Shown here: in pieces, positions 1-12,722 of the stretch | How positions within the stretch are numbered: position 1 is the first letter of the stretch | Layout: the number at the start of each line of letters is the position of its first letter | Source: Candidatus Caldilinea saccharophila | GTDB lineage: Bacteria; Chloroflexota; Anaerolineae; Caldilineales; Caldilineaceae | Assembly (NCBI GenBank): GCA_016710365.1 | Contig: JADJVW010000007.1 | Location: 1 to 64,000, forward strand | Direction: 5' to 3' | Length of the DNA: 64,000 nt | Translations under genes and position numbers: made by a program | The notes under the pieces: generated by a model | Database searches by the model: none | What the model was told of the DNA's origin: nothing | The model's input: the letters and a program-made list of their open reading frames with translations, nothing else

Positions 1-493
1 GCACGATGTCGTCGATCACCACGGCGCCGCTGGCTTTGGCCGTGCGGCTCATGGCGATAAACTCCGCGGTCGCACCCAGCCCAGGATCGATGTCCAGCCC
101 GATGCGGTCGAAATTGCCGTCGATGGAAGGCGTGAAGTCGCGGCCGCTCACACCACCGGCGCGTTTCATCAGCACTGTGCCTACCGCCTGGATGCCGATC
201 TCCGCAAAGGCCTGCCAGAGCATGGGATCGCCCAACGTCTGCAAAACCGAATCGCCTGGCCGCGTGATAATGGCGGGCGGATACGCGGCAAACCAGACCG
301 ACGCCAACGCCGCGGCCGCGCGCGGCTGGGTGGCGGCGTAGGGCCGCTGCCACATGAAGCCCTTGCCGGCATAGGTCCGGCTGATCGCCGCGCCTTGCTC
401 CAGCATGGCATGGTCAAGCAGCCAGCGGATGTCATCCCCTTCGGTTGCAGAGAGGAGCGGCTGCTGTGTGCTGATTGCGTCGCGAGTCTCCAT
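1..493 (-). CDS. GH13-type trehalose-synthase-like protein, N-terminal part (runs off window)
   Basis: The reading frame from ATG at 493 stays open to the window edge and gives about 164 residues. The stretch FDRIGLDIDPGLGATAEF followed by VVIDDIV is the beta-alpha start typical of GH13 alpha-glucan enzymes, where the chain normally goes on to a PSHTGKGADFR-type segment. The preceding segment with MLWQAFAEIG and GRDFTPSIDGNFDRI resembles proteins annotated as trehalose synthase or maltose glucosyltransferase. A GGAAGG ribosome site lies about 8 bases before the ATG. The gene is the last of the minus-strand series and begins 73 bases after the second permease, so it may be co-transcribed with the transporter. 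The catalytic residues lie outside the window, so substrate cannot be judged. Confidence 0.65.
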   Translation of the reverse strand, partial: METRDAISTQQPLLSATEGDDIRWLLDHAMLEQGAAISRTYAGKGFMWQRPYAATQPRAAAALASVWFAAYPPAIITRPGDSVLQTLGDPMLWQAFAEIGIQAVGTVLMKRAGGVSGRDFTPSIDGNFDRIGLDIDPGLGATAEFIAMSRTAKASGAVVIDDIV

Positions 494-566
494 CGTGTCA
501 CCTTCCTTTCTGGATTTCGTGTCGTTTACTGGCTCTACTATACCAGATGGCAATCATTCCTTTCGT

Positions 567-1637
567 TCAATCTGTTCCAGAAGATTCGTTGACGGCCTGC
601 TCCTGAAAGCGACGGGCAGCCGCGGCGATGCGAGCGCGGCGGCGGATGGAGTACAGGATCAGCGCCGCAATCGTCACCACCGGCGGGATCATCTCGACAA
701 GCTGCGGGGGAATCGCCAATGTGCCCACCTGTGCGCCCAGCGCCGTGGCCGTCCCAAAGAGCAAGGCGGCGATCAAAACGCCGACCGGGTTGCGATTGCC
801 CAGGTAGACGACCGCCAGCGCAATAAAGCCACGCCCGGCCGTCATGTTGGCCTGGAAGAGGCTCAGGTAGCCCATGCTCAGGTAGAGGCCACCGAGCGCA
901 GCGCAGAAACTACTCGCCACCAGCGCCCGATAACGCACCCGGCGAATATCGATGCCCGCGGACTGGGCGGCGTCCGCCGCCTCGCCTGTGGCGCGTAGAT
1001 GCGCGCCGGCCGGCATGTGGTAGAGAAAGAGCCAGATCGCAAACACCAGCAGCAAGGCGCTGTAGCTCATGATGTGATAGCCGGCGCCGTTTGCACCGTT
1101 GAGCAGCGTCCCTACGAGGGGAAACTGGTTGACAAAAGGAAGTTGCACCGCGGGCAACCGCGCGCTGGCAAGGGATGCGGTGCTGCCCTTGTCGCCCGTC
1201 AGCGCAAACAGCAGAAAGACCGTGCCGCCCGCGGCCAGGATGTTCATGGCGAGGCCGGTCAGAATGAGGTCGGTCTTGAGTTCGAGGTGGAAAAATGCGA
1301 TCAGCCAGCCCATCGCCATGCCGATGCCGACGCCGGCCAGCGTGGACTGCTCATATCGGGAAAGCCGGCCGAAGGCGGCCCACTGGGGCGCCAGGCCGCT
1401 GACGATCACGCCGGTAAAGGCCGCGGCCAGCATGATTCCCTCCAGCGCAATGTTGAGCACGCCGCCCAGTTCGGACAACAGGCCGCCCATCGCCGCCAGG
1501 ATCAGCGGCGTCGAGATGCGGATTACCGTGGCAATAAACGCGGCGGAAAAGATGCTTTGCAGAACAACTATAGTGTGACATCGAATACTCTCAGGATCCC
1601 GATCTCTAGCTTTGTACTGCTCGCGCATCCATCTCAT
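567..1637 (-). CDS. ABC transporter permease, BMP/nucleoside type (YufQ/NupQ-like)
   Basis: A 356-residue integral membrane protein of the branched-chain/ribose permease superfamily (BPD_transp_2), the second permease of a BMP-type importer for nucleosides or related compounds. It has about eight to ten hydrophobic segments and the family motif LGGVLNIALEGIMLAAAF near residue 60, then GIDIRRVRYRALVASS in the cytoplasmic coupling region. The start is taken at 1637 because its ATG overlaps the stop of the upstream permease (ATGA), a translational coupling signal; a longer frame upstream would overlap that gene by 60 bases. It acts with the preceding permease as a heterodimer and uses the ATPase and lipoprotein encoded just upstream. 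Confidence 0.88.
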   Translation of the reverse strand: MRWMREQYKARDRDPESIRCHTIVVLQSIFSAAFIATVIRISTPLILAAMGGLLSELGGVLNIALEGIMLAAAFTGVIVSGLAPQWAAFGRLSRYEQSTLAGVGIGMAMGWLIAFFHLELKTDLILTGLAMNILAAGGTVFLLFALTGDKGSTASLASARLPAVQLPFVNQFPLVGTLLNGANGAGYHIMSYSALLLVFAIWLFLYHMPAGAHLRATGEAADAAQSAGIDIRRVRYRALVASSFCAALGGLYLSMGYLSLFQANMTAGRGFIALAVVYLGNRNPVGVLIAALLFGTATALGAQVGTLAIPPQLVEMIPPVVTIAALILYSIRRRARIAAAARRFQEQAVNESSGTD

Positions 1638-2752
1638 CCGCCAAATTCGTGATCGATGGCAATTGCTCCGCCATCGTTGCGCGTGCGCCGCCACTGTTGG
1701 AATGGTGGGAACAACCGCTCGGCGGTGATGAGCAGAATAATGACGGCCTGAATGATCAGCACGACCTCGCGCGTCACATCCGACGAGCGCTCCATGATCT
1801 GGGCGCCGGTGCGCAGATAGCCGTAGAAGAGACCGGTCACCAGCACCCCGCGCGGGTCGTTGCGCGCCAGCAGCGCCACGACGATGCCCTCGAAGCCCAG
1901 CCCAGGCGCCAGGCTGACCGTAAGCCGCTTGAGCAGTCCCAGGCTGAGATGCGCGCCGGCCAGCCCGGCCAGGATGCCGCTGACCGCCATGCTGAGGGCG
2001 ATGACGCGCCTGGCGTTGATGCCGCCATATTCGGCGAACTTGCGGTTAGCGCCCACCATCTTCAAGGCATAGCCAAAAGGCGTGCGCTCCATCAGAAACC
2101 ATACCGCAAAGACAGCCGCCAGCATGACGACCAGCATCCACGACACGCGCGTGCCAGGGATCAGCAGCGGCAACACGGCCGAAGCAGGAAACGCCGCCGT
2201 GCCCAGGAAGCCGGCGCTTGGGTCGCGCAGCCAATTCAGAAGCACCAGGTCAAACAGTTGCAGGGCAATCACATTGAGCATCAACGTGCACACGATCTCG
2301 TCCACCGCGAGATAAGCCTTGAGCAAGCCGGGGATCAGCCCCCACAGAAAGCCTGCCATCCCGGCGGCGCCCAACGCCAGGAGCAGATGCAGCGGAAAGG
2401 GCGCCGGTGCTTTCACCGCAACGGCTGCCGCAGCCAGCGCACCGAGCAATACCTGTCCTTCTGCGCCCAGGCTGAACTGCCGCGCTCGAAAGACCAGCGA
2501 AACGGCCAGGCCAAGCAAGATGAGCGTCGTGCTCTCCTCCAGCCAGTTGCCGAAGCGGTTGAGGTTGGTGATTTCAACCCCATGCGCAAAGGAAACCCTG
2601 GGCAGCGGCCCGGTCAGCAACGCCGTGTAGGCGCGCACCGGCTCCTTGCTCACGCTCGCCGTGATCACGAAACCGATCACAAGCGCAATCATCACAATTG
2701 CAGCGAGACGAAGCAACTCGGTGAGTGTCTTATGATTTTTTATGTGAATCAT
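1634..2752 (-). CDS. ABC transporter permease, BMP/nucleoside type (YufP/NupP-like)
   Basis: A 372-residue membrane permease. A single N-terminal helix (about residues 14-34, IVMIALVIGFVITASV) is followed by a periplasmic loop containing LTGPLP, as in YufP/NupP. The motif RARQFSLGAEGQVLLGAL (about residues 90-107) and the coupling segment near GGINARRVIALSMAVSG mark it as BPD_transp_2. It partners with the downstream permease, whose start overlaps its stop codon. The preceding ATPase ends 9 bases before this ATG, so the four genes 5424 to 567 form one operon. The substrate is inferred from the family as purine or pyrimidine nucleosides; the sequence does not settle it. Confidence 0.88.
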   Translation of the reverse strand: MIHIKNHKTLTELLRLAAIVMIALVIGFVITASVSKEPVRAYTALLTGPLPRVSFAHGVEITNLNRFGNWLEESTTLILLGLAVSLVFRARQFSLGAEGQVLLGALAAAAVAVKAPAPFPLHLLLALGAAGMAGFLWGLIPGLLKAYLAVDEIVCTLMLNVIALQLFDLVLLNWLRDPSAGFLGTAAFPASAVLPLLIPGTRVSWMLVVMLAAVFAVWFLMERTPFGYALKMVGANRKFAEYGGINARRVIALSMAVSGILAGLAGAHLSLGLLKRLTVSLAPGLGFEGIVVALLARNDPRGVLVTGLFYGYLRTGAQIMERSSDVTREVVLIIQAVIILLITAERLFPPFQQWRRTRNDGGAIAIDHEFGG

Positions 2753-2761
2753 AAGCTTGTT

Positions 2762-4312
2762 CTAGACCAAGCAATCGCGCGCGGATGAGAGCGTATGCTG
2801 GTCGAGGCCAAGCATGTAGACGCCAAGCGTCTCTGCTGTGAGTTGCGGCCCGTTCTCCAGAATGCCCACCATTTCACCCTTGATCATCACCGCGATACGG
2901 TCGGCGAGGCGCAGCACTTCGTCCAGATCGGCGGAAACAAGCAACACTGCCGCGCCCGCGTTGCGCTTTGCCAGCAACTGGCCGTGCACAAATTCAGTGG
3001 CGCCGATGTCCACGCCGCGCGTCGGCTGCGCGGCGATGAGCAACGCCGGCGCCGCGGAGAACTCACGCGCTGCCACGACCTTCTGCTGGTTGCCGCCGGA
3101 GGGAGCGAACGCATGGCAGCGTCAGGAGCCGGCGCCGCGGATGTCGAATTGCCGCATCAGGGCTGTGGCATGTTGCCGCACGACACGCGGCCAAAGCACA
3201 CCGCGGCGTGTAAACGGCGGGCGATGATAGCGATCCACCACCAGGTTCTCGGCGATGGAGGCGTCGAGCGCCACTAGATTGGTCAGCCTGTCTGCGGGGA
3301 TGTGGGCGACGCCGGCAGCGCGCAAGTCGCGCACCCTGGCCCCCTGCACCGCCCTCCCGTTGATGCGGATTTCGCCTGTAGCAACGGCGCGCAGGCCGGT
3401 CATCACTTCGACGAGTTCGCTTTGACCGTTGCCTTCTACACCGGCCACGCCCAAAATTTCGCCGGCGTGGACAGCGAAGGTCACGTTGCGCAGCACCGGC
3501 CGGCCCATCTCGTCGATGCAACCCAGGTTGCGCACCGCGGCGACGACTTTGCCGCGCACAGCCGGCGGCCTGGCGACCCGCAGCAGGACGGCGCGCCCCA
3601 CCATCATGCGTGCGAGGTCGGCTTCGGTGACCTCGCGGGTGGCGACGCGTCCGGTCACCTCGCCCTGCCGCATCACAGTGACGCGGTCGGAGATTTCCTT
3701 GACCTCGCCCAGCTTATGCGTGATGAAAATCACCGTCTTTCCCTGGTCGACAAGTTTGCGCACCGCCACAAAAAGCTCGTCGGTCTCCTGCGGCGTAAGC
3801 ACGGCGGTCGGCTCGTCGAGGATCAACAAGTCGGCGCCGCGGAAAAGCGTCTTGAGGATCTCGGCGCGCTGGCGCATCCCTACGGGCGTCGTTTCGATGC
3901 GCGCCGTGGGATCGACCTGCAATCCAAACTGCGTGCTGAGCGCCGCGGTGATGGCGATGGCGCGTTTGTGATCCAGCAGGCGCCCCTTGCGTGGCTCGTT
4001 GCCCAGCACGACGTTTTCGGCAATTGTAAACGAGGGTGCGAGCATGAAGTGTTGATGCACCATGCCGATGCCCAGGCGGATGGCGCGCTGCGGATTGGCG
4101 ATCTCGACGCGGCGGCCCTCCAAGAAGATCGCGCCGTGCGTCGGCTGCTCCAGCCCATAGAGCAGCTTCATCAAGGTGCTTTTGCCCGCGCCGTTTTCAC
4201 CGACCAGCGCGTGGATTTCACCTTTCTCCACCGCAAAATCCACCTTATGATTGGCGACCACACCATTGGGGTAGACTTTGCTGATCTGCTGCATGGCAAC
4301 GCGTGCGGACAT
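2762..4312 (-). CDS. ABC transporter ATP-binding protein, tandem-domain, BMP type (YufO/NupO-like), locally frameshifted
   Basis: About 516 residues, two nucleotide-binding domains in one chain. The first has Walker A GENGAGKST (about residues 38-46), a Q-loop at HQHFML, the divergent signature TPVGMRQRAEIL and Walker B LLILDEPTAVLTP. The second starts near residue 255 with the degenerate GVEGNGQSELVE loop usual for this family, and ends with signature SGGNQQKVVAARE and DIGATEFVH. The frame is broken by an in-frame TGA at 3122-3124. The same frame resumes downstream, and a third frame in between reads APAPDAAMRSL, which fits the family. Two small compensating indels near 3125-3135 and 3092-3098 therefore explain the stop better than true loss. 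It energises the two permeases downstream. Confidence 0.85.
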
Positions 4313-4323
4313 GGGCGTTGTCC

Positions 4324-5424
4324 TTATTGAAACGCGGTCGCCACCGTGATCTCGCCCGCGGTAATCTGCTGCTCGGCAGCCTCCACCAGCGCCTTGACCG
4401 CGTCGGGCGTGTTGGCCTCGTAGAACTTGTTGCGCGCCAGGCCGACGCCGCCCTCAGCAATGCCCAGCACTTCGACCGCACCGTAGGGCAGGCTGCCGTC
4501 GAGATGCTTTTGAATAGCGCGGAAGATCGAGTTGTCCACGTTTTTCAGCATCGACGTGAGGATGTGCGCGGCCTGCTCTGGGTTGGCGCTTTCCAGCATC
4601 AACGCCTGGTCGGAGTCGACGCCGATGGCAAACTTGCCATCCTCAGCCGCCGCTTCGATGACGCCTTGACCGGTGCCCGCGGCGATCTGAAAAACAATAT
4701 CGGCGCCCTGGCTGTATTGGGCTTTGGCCAGTTCCTTGCCCTTGGCCGGGTCGTTCCAACTGTTGGCAAACTGGCGGATCACCTGGATATCCGGGTTGGT
4801 ATCCTTGGCGCCTTGCTCGTAGCCAACCAGGAAGTCGAGGATCACGGGAATCTCCTGACCGCCCACGGCGCCGATGATCGCGTCTGGGTTCATGCCATCG
4901 ATCTCCTGCGTGGTCATTGCCGCCGCATAGACGCCCGCCAGGTAAGAGCCTTCATTTTGCTTGTAGAGGATCGAATAAACGTTGGCGCAATTGTCTTCAC
5001 ACGCCGCGTAATCGACGGCCGCGTCAAAGAAGATAAAGCGTTTGTCAGGATGCTGTGGCGCATATTTCTGGACATACTCCACCATCGGCGGGGCGCCAAG
5101 CACCATCACGTCGAAATCTTCATTCGCCAACACATCCACAATGGCGGCCTCCCACTGCGTCGTGTCAAATGAGACTTCAACCGTCTTGGCCTGGACGCCA
5201 AGTTCAGCCACCGCCCGCGCCACGCCACGCTGTGCGGAGTCAAAGAAGGACTTGTCGCCCAGCGCGCCGTTGACAAAGAGAATCACCTTCAGGGGCGTCT
5301 CAGCAGAGGCAGGAGATAACGCATCCGCAGCAGGTGTAGCAGGTGCGACGGGCATCGCGCACGCCGCCAGCATGACGACAACGACCGCGAGCAAAAAAAG
5401 GAGTAACGCTTGTTTGCGCTGCAT
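4324..5424 (-). CDS. BMP-family ABC transporter substrate-binding lipoprotein
   Basis: A 366-residue lipoprotein of the Bmp/Med family. The signal peptide MQRKQALLLFLLAVVVVM ends in the lipobox LAAC at about residue 22, followed by a Pro/Ala-rich linker. Motifs include VILFVNGALGDKSFFDSA (about residues 50-67), the GAVGGQEIPVILDFLVGYEQGA block and the ligand pocket segment VDSDQALM. The start is set at 5424 because a GGAAGGA ribosome site lies 5 bases before it, while the longer open frame has none. It is the first gene of the operon, supplying ligand to the two permeases and the tandem ATPase. The family binds nucleosides, and the exact ligand is not predictable here. Confidence 0.9.
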   Translation of the reverse strand: MQRKQALLLFLLAVVVVMLAACAMPVAPATPAADALSPASAETPLKVILFVNGALGDKSFFDSAQRGVARAVAELGVQAKTVEVSFDTTQWEAAIVDVLANEDFDVMVLGAPPMVEYVQKYAPQHPDKRFIFFDAAVDYAACEDNCANVYSILYKQNEGSYLAGVYAAAMTTQEIDGMNPDAIIGAVGGQEIPVILDFLVGYEQGAKDTNPDIQVIRQFANSWNDPAKGKELAKAQYSQGADIVFQIAAGTGQGVIEAAAEDGKFAIGVDSDQALMLESANPEQAAHILTSMLKNVDNSIFRAIQKHLDGSLPYGAVEVLGIAEGGVGLARNKFYEANTPDAVKALVEAAEQQITAGEITVATAFQ

Positions 5425-5798
5425 GGTGTTCCTTCCATCATCAGGTGGAGTGTAAAGCTTCGACAGATTGCTAACCGATTCGACCAGGCGCTTTGCACCG
5501 CGCGGGCAATCGGCAAGCAATGGTAACGAGTTCTGTAGATTGCGTCAATTTGTCCAATCCATGTGTCCTTCTTTTTGCGCAGTTTGATCGTTGCCTGTAA
5601 CATCGTGTACAATTGACGCTACGAACGTACGGCAACTCCGTTCCTCTTGTTCTACTCCGTTCGCTTCGTCAGATTGCGTGAGGTCGCGCGGCGCTGCGCG
5701 CAGACAGCCTCTCCTTCACATTGCTCCGTGAACGCAACAATTGATTGTCCGTTCATTGCCCATCAACGATGGGCTTCGTTTGCATGAAGGAGTGTGCT
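5425..5798. promoter_or_regulatory. Divergent intergenic region between bmp lipoprotein and gltB
   Basis: This 374-base non-coding stretch separates the minus-strand transporter from plus-strand gltB and must hold both promoters. On the plus strand TTGATC at 5584-5589 and TACAAT at 5608-5613 are 18 bases apart and could be a weak sigma-70 promoter for gltB. A ribosome site GAAGGAG at 5786-5792 serves the TTG at 5799. No clear minus-strand promoter or operator was recognised. Confidence 0.35.
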
Positions 5799-10454
<4,656 letters not shown>

Positions 10455-10494
10455 AACCACAAAGACTCGAAGACCACCAAGAGGCACGAAGAGA
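10455..10494 (+). repeat. Left arm of CACAAAG/CACGAAG-type inverted repeat
   Basis: Directly after the gltB stop lies an accented repeat of AACCAC, AAAG, CACCAAGAGG and CACGAAGAG. An inverted counterpart (GTGCCCCTTTGTG ... CTTCGTGGTT) lies at 11024-11063, just before gltD. The two arms bracket the GxxExxY gene. The same kind of arms pair with a 30-base gap at 45254-45384 and in compact form at 46001-46070. Confidence 0.7.
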
Positions 10495-10567
10495 TGTGAA
10501 TTTTTAGTGGTGGGCTGAGCTTTTTCAAGGTATCTGGGGTAAAGCTTTTCATCTACAAGAACTACGC

Positions 10568-10969
10568 ATGGCAAAAGCATCGTTTGCGCTATTAACGGAA
10601 CGAGAAGAGGAAATTGGGCGGCTCGTTGTTGATGCAGCGATAGCGGTGCATCGTTCATTGGGGCCTGGGCTGCTGGAGCGCGTCTATGAAGTCTGTTTCT
10701 GCCATGAATTAGAAAAACGAAGGTTGATTGTCGAGCGGCAGGTGCGCGTACCTGTTGTCTATGACGGCATCTTATTCGACGAAGGATTCCGGCTCGATGT
10801 GCTGGTCGAAGGATTAGTCATCTGTGAGGTCAAAGCTGTGTCCAACATGGATGATGTCTTCATTGCGCAGACGCTCAGTTACTTGCGGCTCGCCAACAAG
10901 CGTCTGGGATACTTGCTCAACTTCCACAGCCGATTGATGAAAGATGGAATCACCCGGCTTGTGAGGTAG
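10568..10969 (+). CDS. GxxExxY family protein (PD-(D/E)XK nuclease-like fold)
   Basis: A 133-residue soluble protein. The defining motif GPGLLERVYE (G-x-x-E-x-x-Y, about residues 32-41) is preceded by the helix VVDAAIAVHRSL. Downstream the acidic segment FRLDVLVEGLVICEVKAV holds D and E-x-K spaced as in PD-(D/E)XK nucleases, and the end LANKRLGYLLNF and LMKDGITRLV is typical. The family is widespread but its function is unknown; nuclease activity is a fold-based guess. It sits between gltB and gltD, where no such gene belongs, inside inverted repeats (10455-10494 and 11024-11063), so it looks inserted. No clear ribosome site precedes the ATG. Confidence 0.88.
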   Translation: MAKASFALLTEREEEIGRLVVDAAIAVHRSLGPGLLERVYEVCFCHELEKRRLIVERQVRVPVVYDGILFDEGFRLDVLVEGLVICEVKAVSNMDDVFIAQTLSYLRLANKRLGYLLNFHSRLMKDGITRLVR

Positions 10970-11023
10970 GCCACCATGAAGTCTCAATGAGCACGACAAA
11001 GCATAAGGAAGCGCGTTTGATAT

Positions 11024-11063
11024 TCTTTGTGCCCCTTTGTGAACTTTGCGACTTCGTGGTTAA
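11024..11063 (-). repeat. Right arm of CACAAAG/CACGAAG-type inverted repeat
   Basis: TTTGTGCCCCTTTGTG followed by ACTTTGCGACTTCGTGGTTA is the inverted partner of the sequence at 10455-10494. It ends about 20 bases before gltD. A near-identical arm occurs at 45335-45373. Confidence 0.7.
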
Positions 11064-11086
11064 GCATTTTGGAGAGAATCAAAATT

Positions 11087-12580
11087 ATGGGTAAACCAAC
11101 TGGATTTCTGGAATATCAACGTGAACTACCTGCGGACCGCGATCCGATTGCGCGGCTGGCGGATTGGGACGAGTTTCATCTGCATTTGAGCGACGATAAG
11201 CTGCGCACGCAGGGTGCGCGCTGTATGGACTGCGGCATTCCCTTCTGTCACACCGGCCAGCTCATCAACGGCATGGCCTCGGGCTGTCCGGTCAACAACC
11301 TGATCCCAGAGTGGAACGACCTGGTCTATCGCGGGCTGTGGCGCGAGGCGCTCGACCGGCTGCACGCGACCAACAACTTCCCGGAGTTTACCGGCCGCGT
11401 CTGCCCGGCGCCGTGCGAAGGGTCGTGCACGGTGGGCCTGGTGGAACCGCCGGTGACGATCAAGAGCATCGAACGCGCCATCGTCGACCGCGGCTTCGAG
11501 GAAGGCTGGATCGTCCCCGAAGCGCCGCCCGTGCGCACCGGCAAGAAGGTGGCGGTCGTCGGGTCGGGGCCGGCGGGTCTGGCGTGCGCCGCGCAACTGA
11601 ACCGCGCCGGCCACTGGGTGACAGTTTTCGAGCGCGCCGACCGCGTCGGTGGATTGCTGATGTATGGCATCCCCAACATGAAGCTCGACAAGGAGCGCGT
11701 CGTACAGCGCCGCGTCGATCTGCTGGATGCAGAGGGCGTTCGTTTCATCACCAGCACCGAAGTGGGCAAGGAGTATCCGGTCGATAAGCTGCGCGCCCGC
11801 TTCGACGCCATTGTGCTCTGCGGCGGCGCCACCAAGCCCAACGACTTGCCGATTCCGGGCCGCGAACTCAAGGGCATCCACTTTGCGATGGATTTCCTGC
11901 GCGGCAACACCAAACACCTGCTCGACGAACGCAACGGTCTTTCGGCCAACGGTCACTTTATCTCGGCCGCGGGCAAGGATGTCATCGTGATCGGCGGCGG
12001 CGACACCGGCACGGACTGCGTCGGCACCTCGCTGCGCCACGGCTGTCGCAGCCTGGCTCAATTCGAGATCGTGCCGCGCCCGCCCGATGAGCGTACGCCC
12101 GATAATCCCTGGCCGCAATGGCCGCGCATCTTCCGGACGGACTATGGCCAACAAGAGGCAGCCGCACGCTTTGGCGCCGACCCGCGCACCTACCAGATCT
12201 CGACGACCAAATTTGTGGGCGACGAGCACGGTCACGTCAAGGAACTGCATACGGTCAAGGTCAACATGCTCTTCAAAGATGGCCGCATGAACTTTGAGAC
12301 GATCCCCGGCTCCGAAGAAGTGTGGCCGGCGCAACTGGTGCTGCTGGCGATGGGCTTTCGCGGGCCGGAGGATTTTCTGGTCGAGTCGCTGGGCGTGGCG
12401 CGCGATGCTCGCTCCAACGTGGCGGCGGAGCACGGCAAGTTCCGCACCAGCCTCGAAGGCATCTTCGCGGCCGGCGACATGCGCCGCGGGCAGAGCCTGG
12501 TCGTGTGGGCGATCAACGAAGGCCGCGGCGCCGCGCGCGAGGTGGATCGCTGGCTGATGGGCGAGACAAGCTTGCCTTAA
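11087..12580 (+). CDS. gltD: Glutamate synthase small subunit
   Basis: A 497-residue intact gene that transfers electrons from NAD(P)H through FAD and two 4Fe-4S clusters to GltB. The N-terminal cysteine clusters are visible (CMDCGIPFC with CPVNN at about residues 47-70, then CPAPCEGSC at about 105-113). The FAD Rossmann motif VAVVGSGPAGLACA follows at about 155, and the NADPH motif VIVIGGGDTGTDC at about 303. GIFAAGDMRRGQSLVVWAI near the C-terminus is the usual FAD-ribityl site. The start at 11087 is chosen because GGAGAG lies 11 bases upstream and MGKPTGFLEY is the classic GltD start; a longer frame runs into the upstream repeat. It serves the gltB at 5799, and presumably also the second one at 21621, which has no gltD of its own here. 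Confidence 0.95.
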   Translation: MGKPTGFLEYQRELPADRDPIARLADWDEFHLHLSDDKLRTQGARCMDCGIPFCHTGQLINGMASGCPVNNLIPEWNDLVYRGLWREALDRLHATNNFPEFTGRVCPAPCEGSCTVGLVEPPVTIKSIERAIVDRGFEEGWIVPEAPPVRTGKKVAVVGSGPAGLACAAQLNRAGHWVTVFERADRVGGLLMYGIPNMKLDKERVVQRRVDLLDAEGVRFITSTEVGKEYPVDKLRARFDAIVLCGGATKPNDLPIPGRELKGIHFAMDFLRGNTKHLLDERNGLSANGHFISAAGKDVIVIGGGDTGTDCVGTSLRHGCRSLAQFEIVPRPPDERTPDNPWPQWPRIFRTDYGQQEAAARFGADPRTYQISTTKFVGDEHGHVKELHTVKVNMLFKDGRMNFETIPGSEEVWPAQLVLLAMGFRGPEDFLVESLGVARDARSNVAAEHGKFRTSLEGIFAAGDMRRGQSLVVWAINEGRGAAREVDRWLMGETSLP

Positions 12581-12624
12581 CCTGAAACCTTTTCACGCCG
12601 AAATACGTATCTATAGCGCCAGAA

Positions 12625-12651
12625 AAGGCATTGCCACGCAGGCAATGCCTT
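12625..12651 (+). terminator. Rho-independent terminator after gltD
   Basis: AAGGCATTGCC at 12625-12635 pairs perfectly with GGCAATGCCTT at 12641-12651 around the loop ACGCA, and is followed by the T-rich ATTTGTG. It lies 45 bases after the gltD stop and separates it from the exported protein gene downstream. Confidence 0.75.
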
Positions 12652-12722
12652 ATTTGTGTAATATCGGCGCGCTGAACCGAGAGCGATACGCCTGAATGGG
12701 TGACGGAGTGGCAGAAAAGACG

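Noticed and set aside
3122..3124. In-frame TGA as a selenocysteine or programmed site in the transporter ATPase
   Set aside because: The residues around it are out of family consensus, while another frame matches the consensus between two nearby shift points, so two small indels explain it better.
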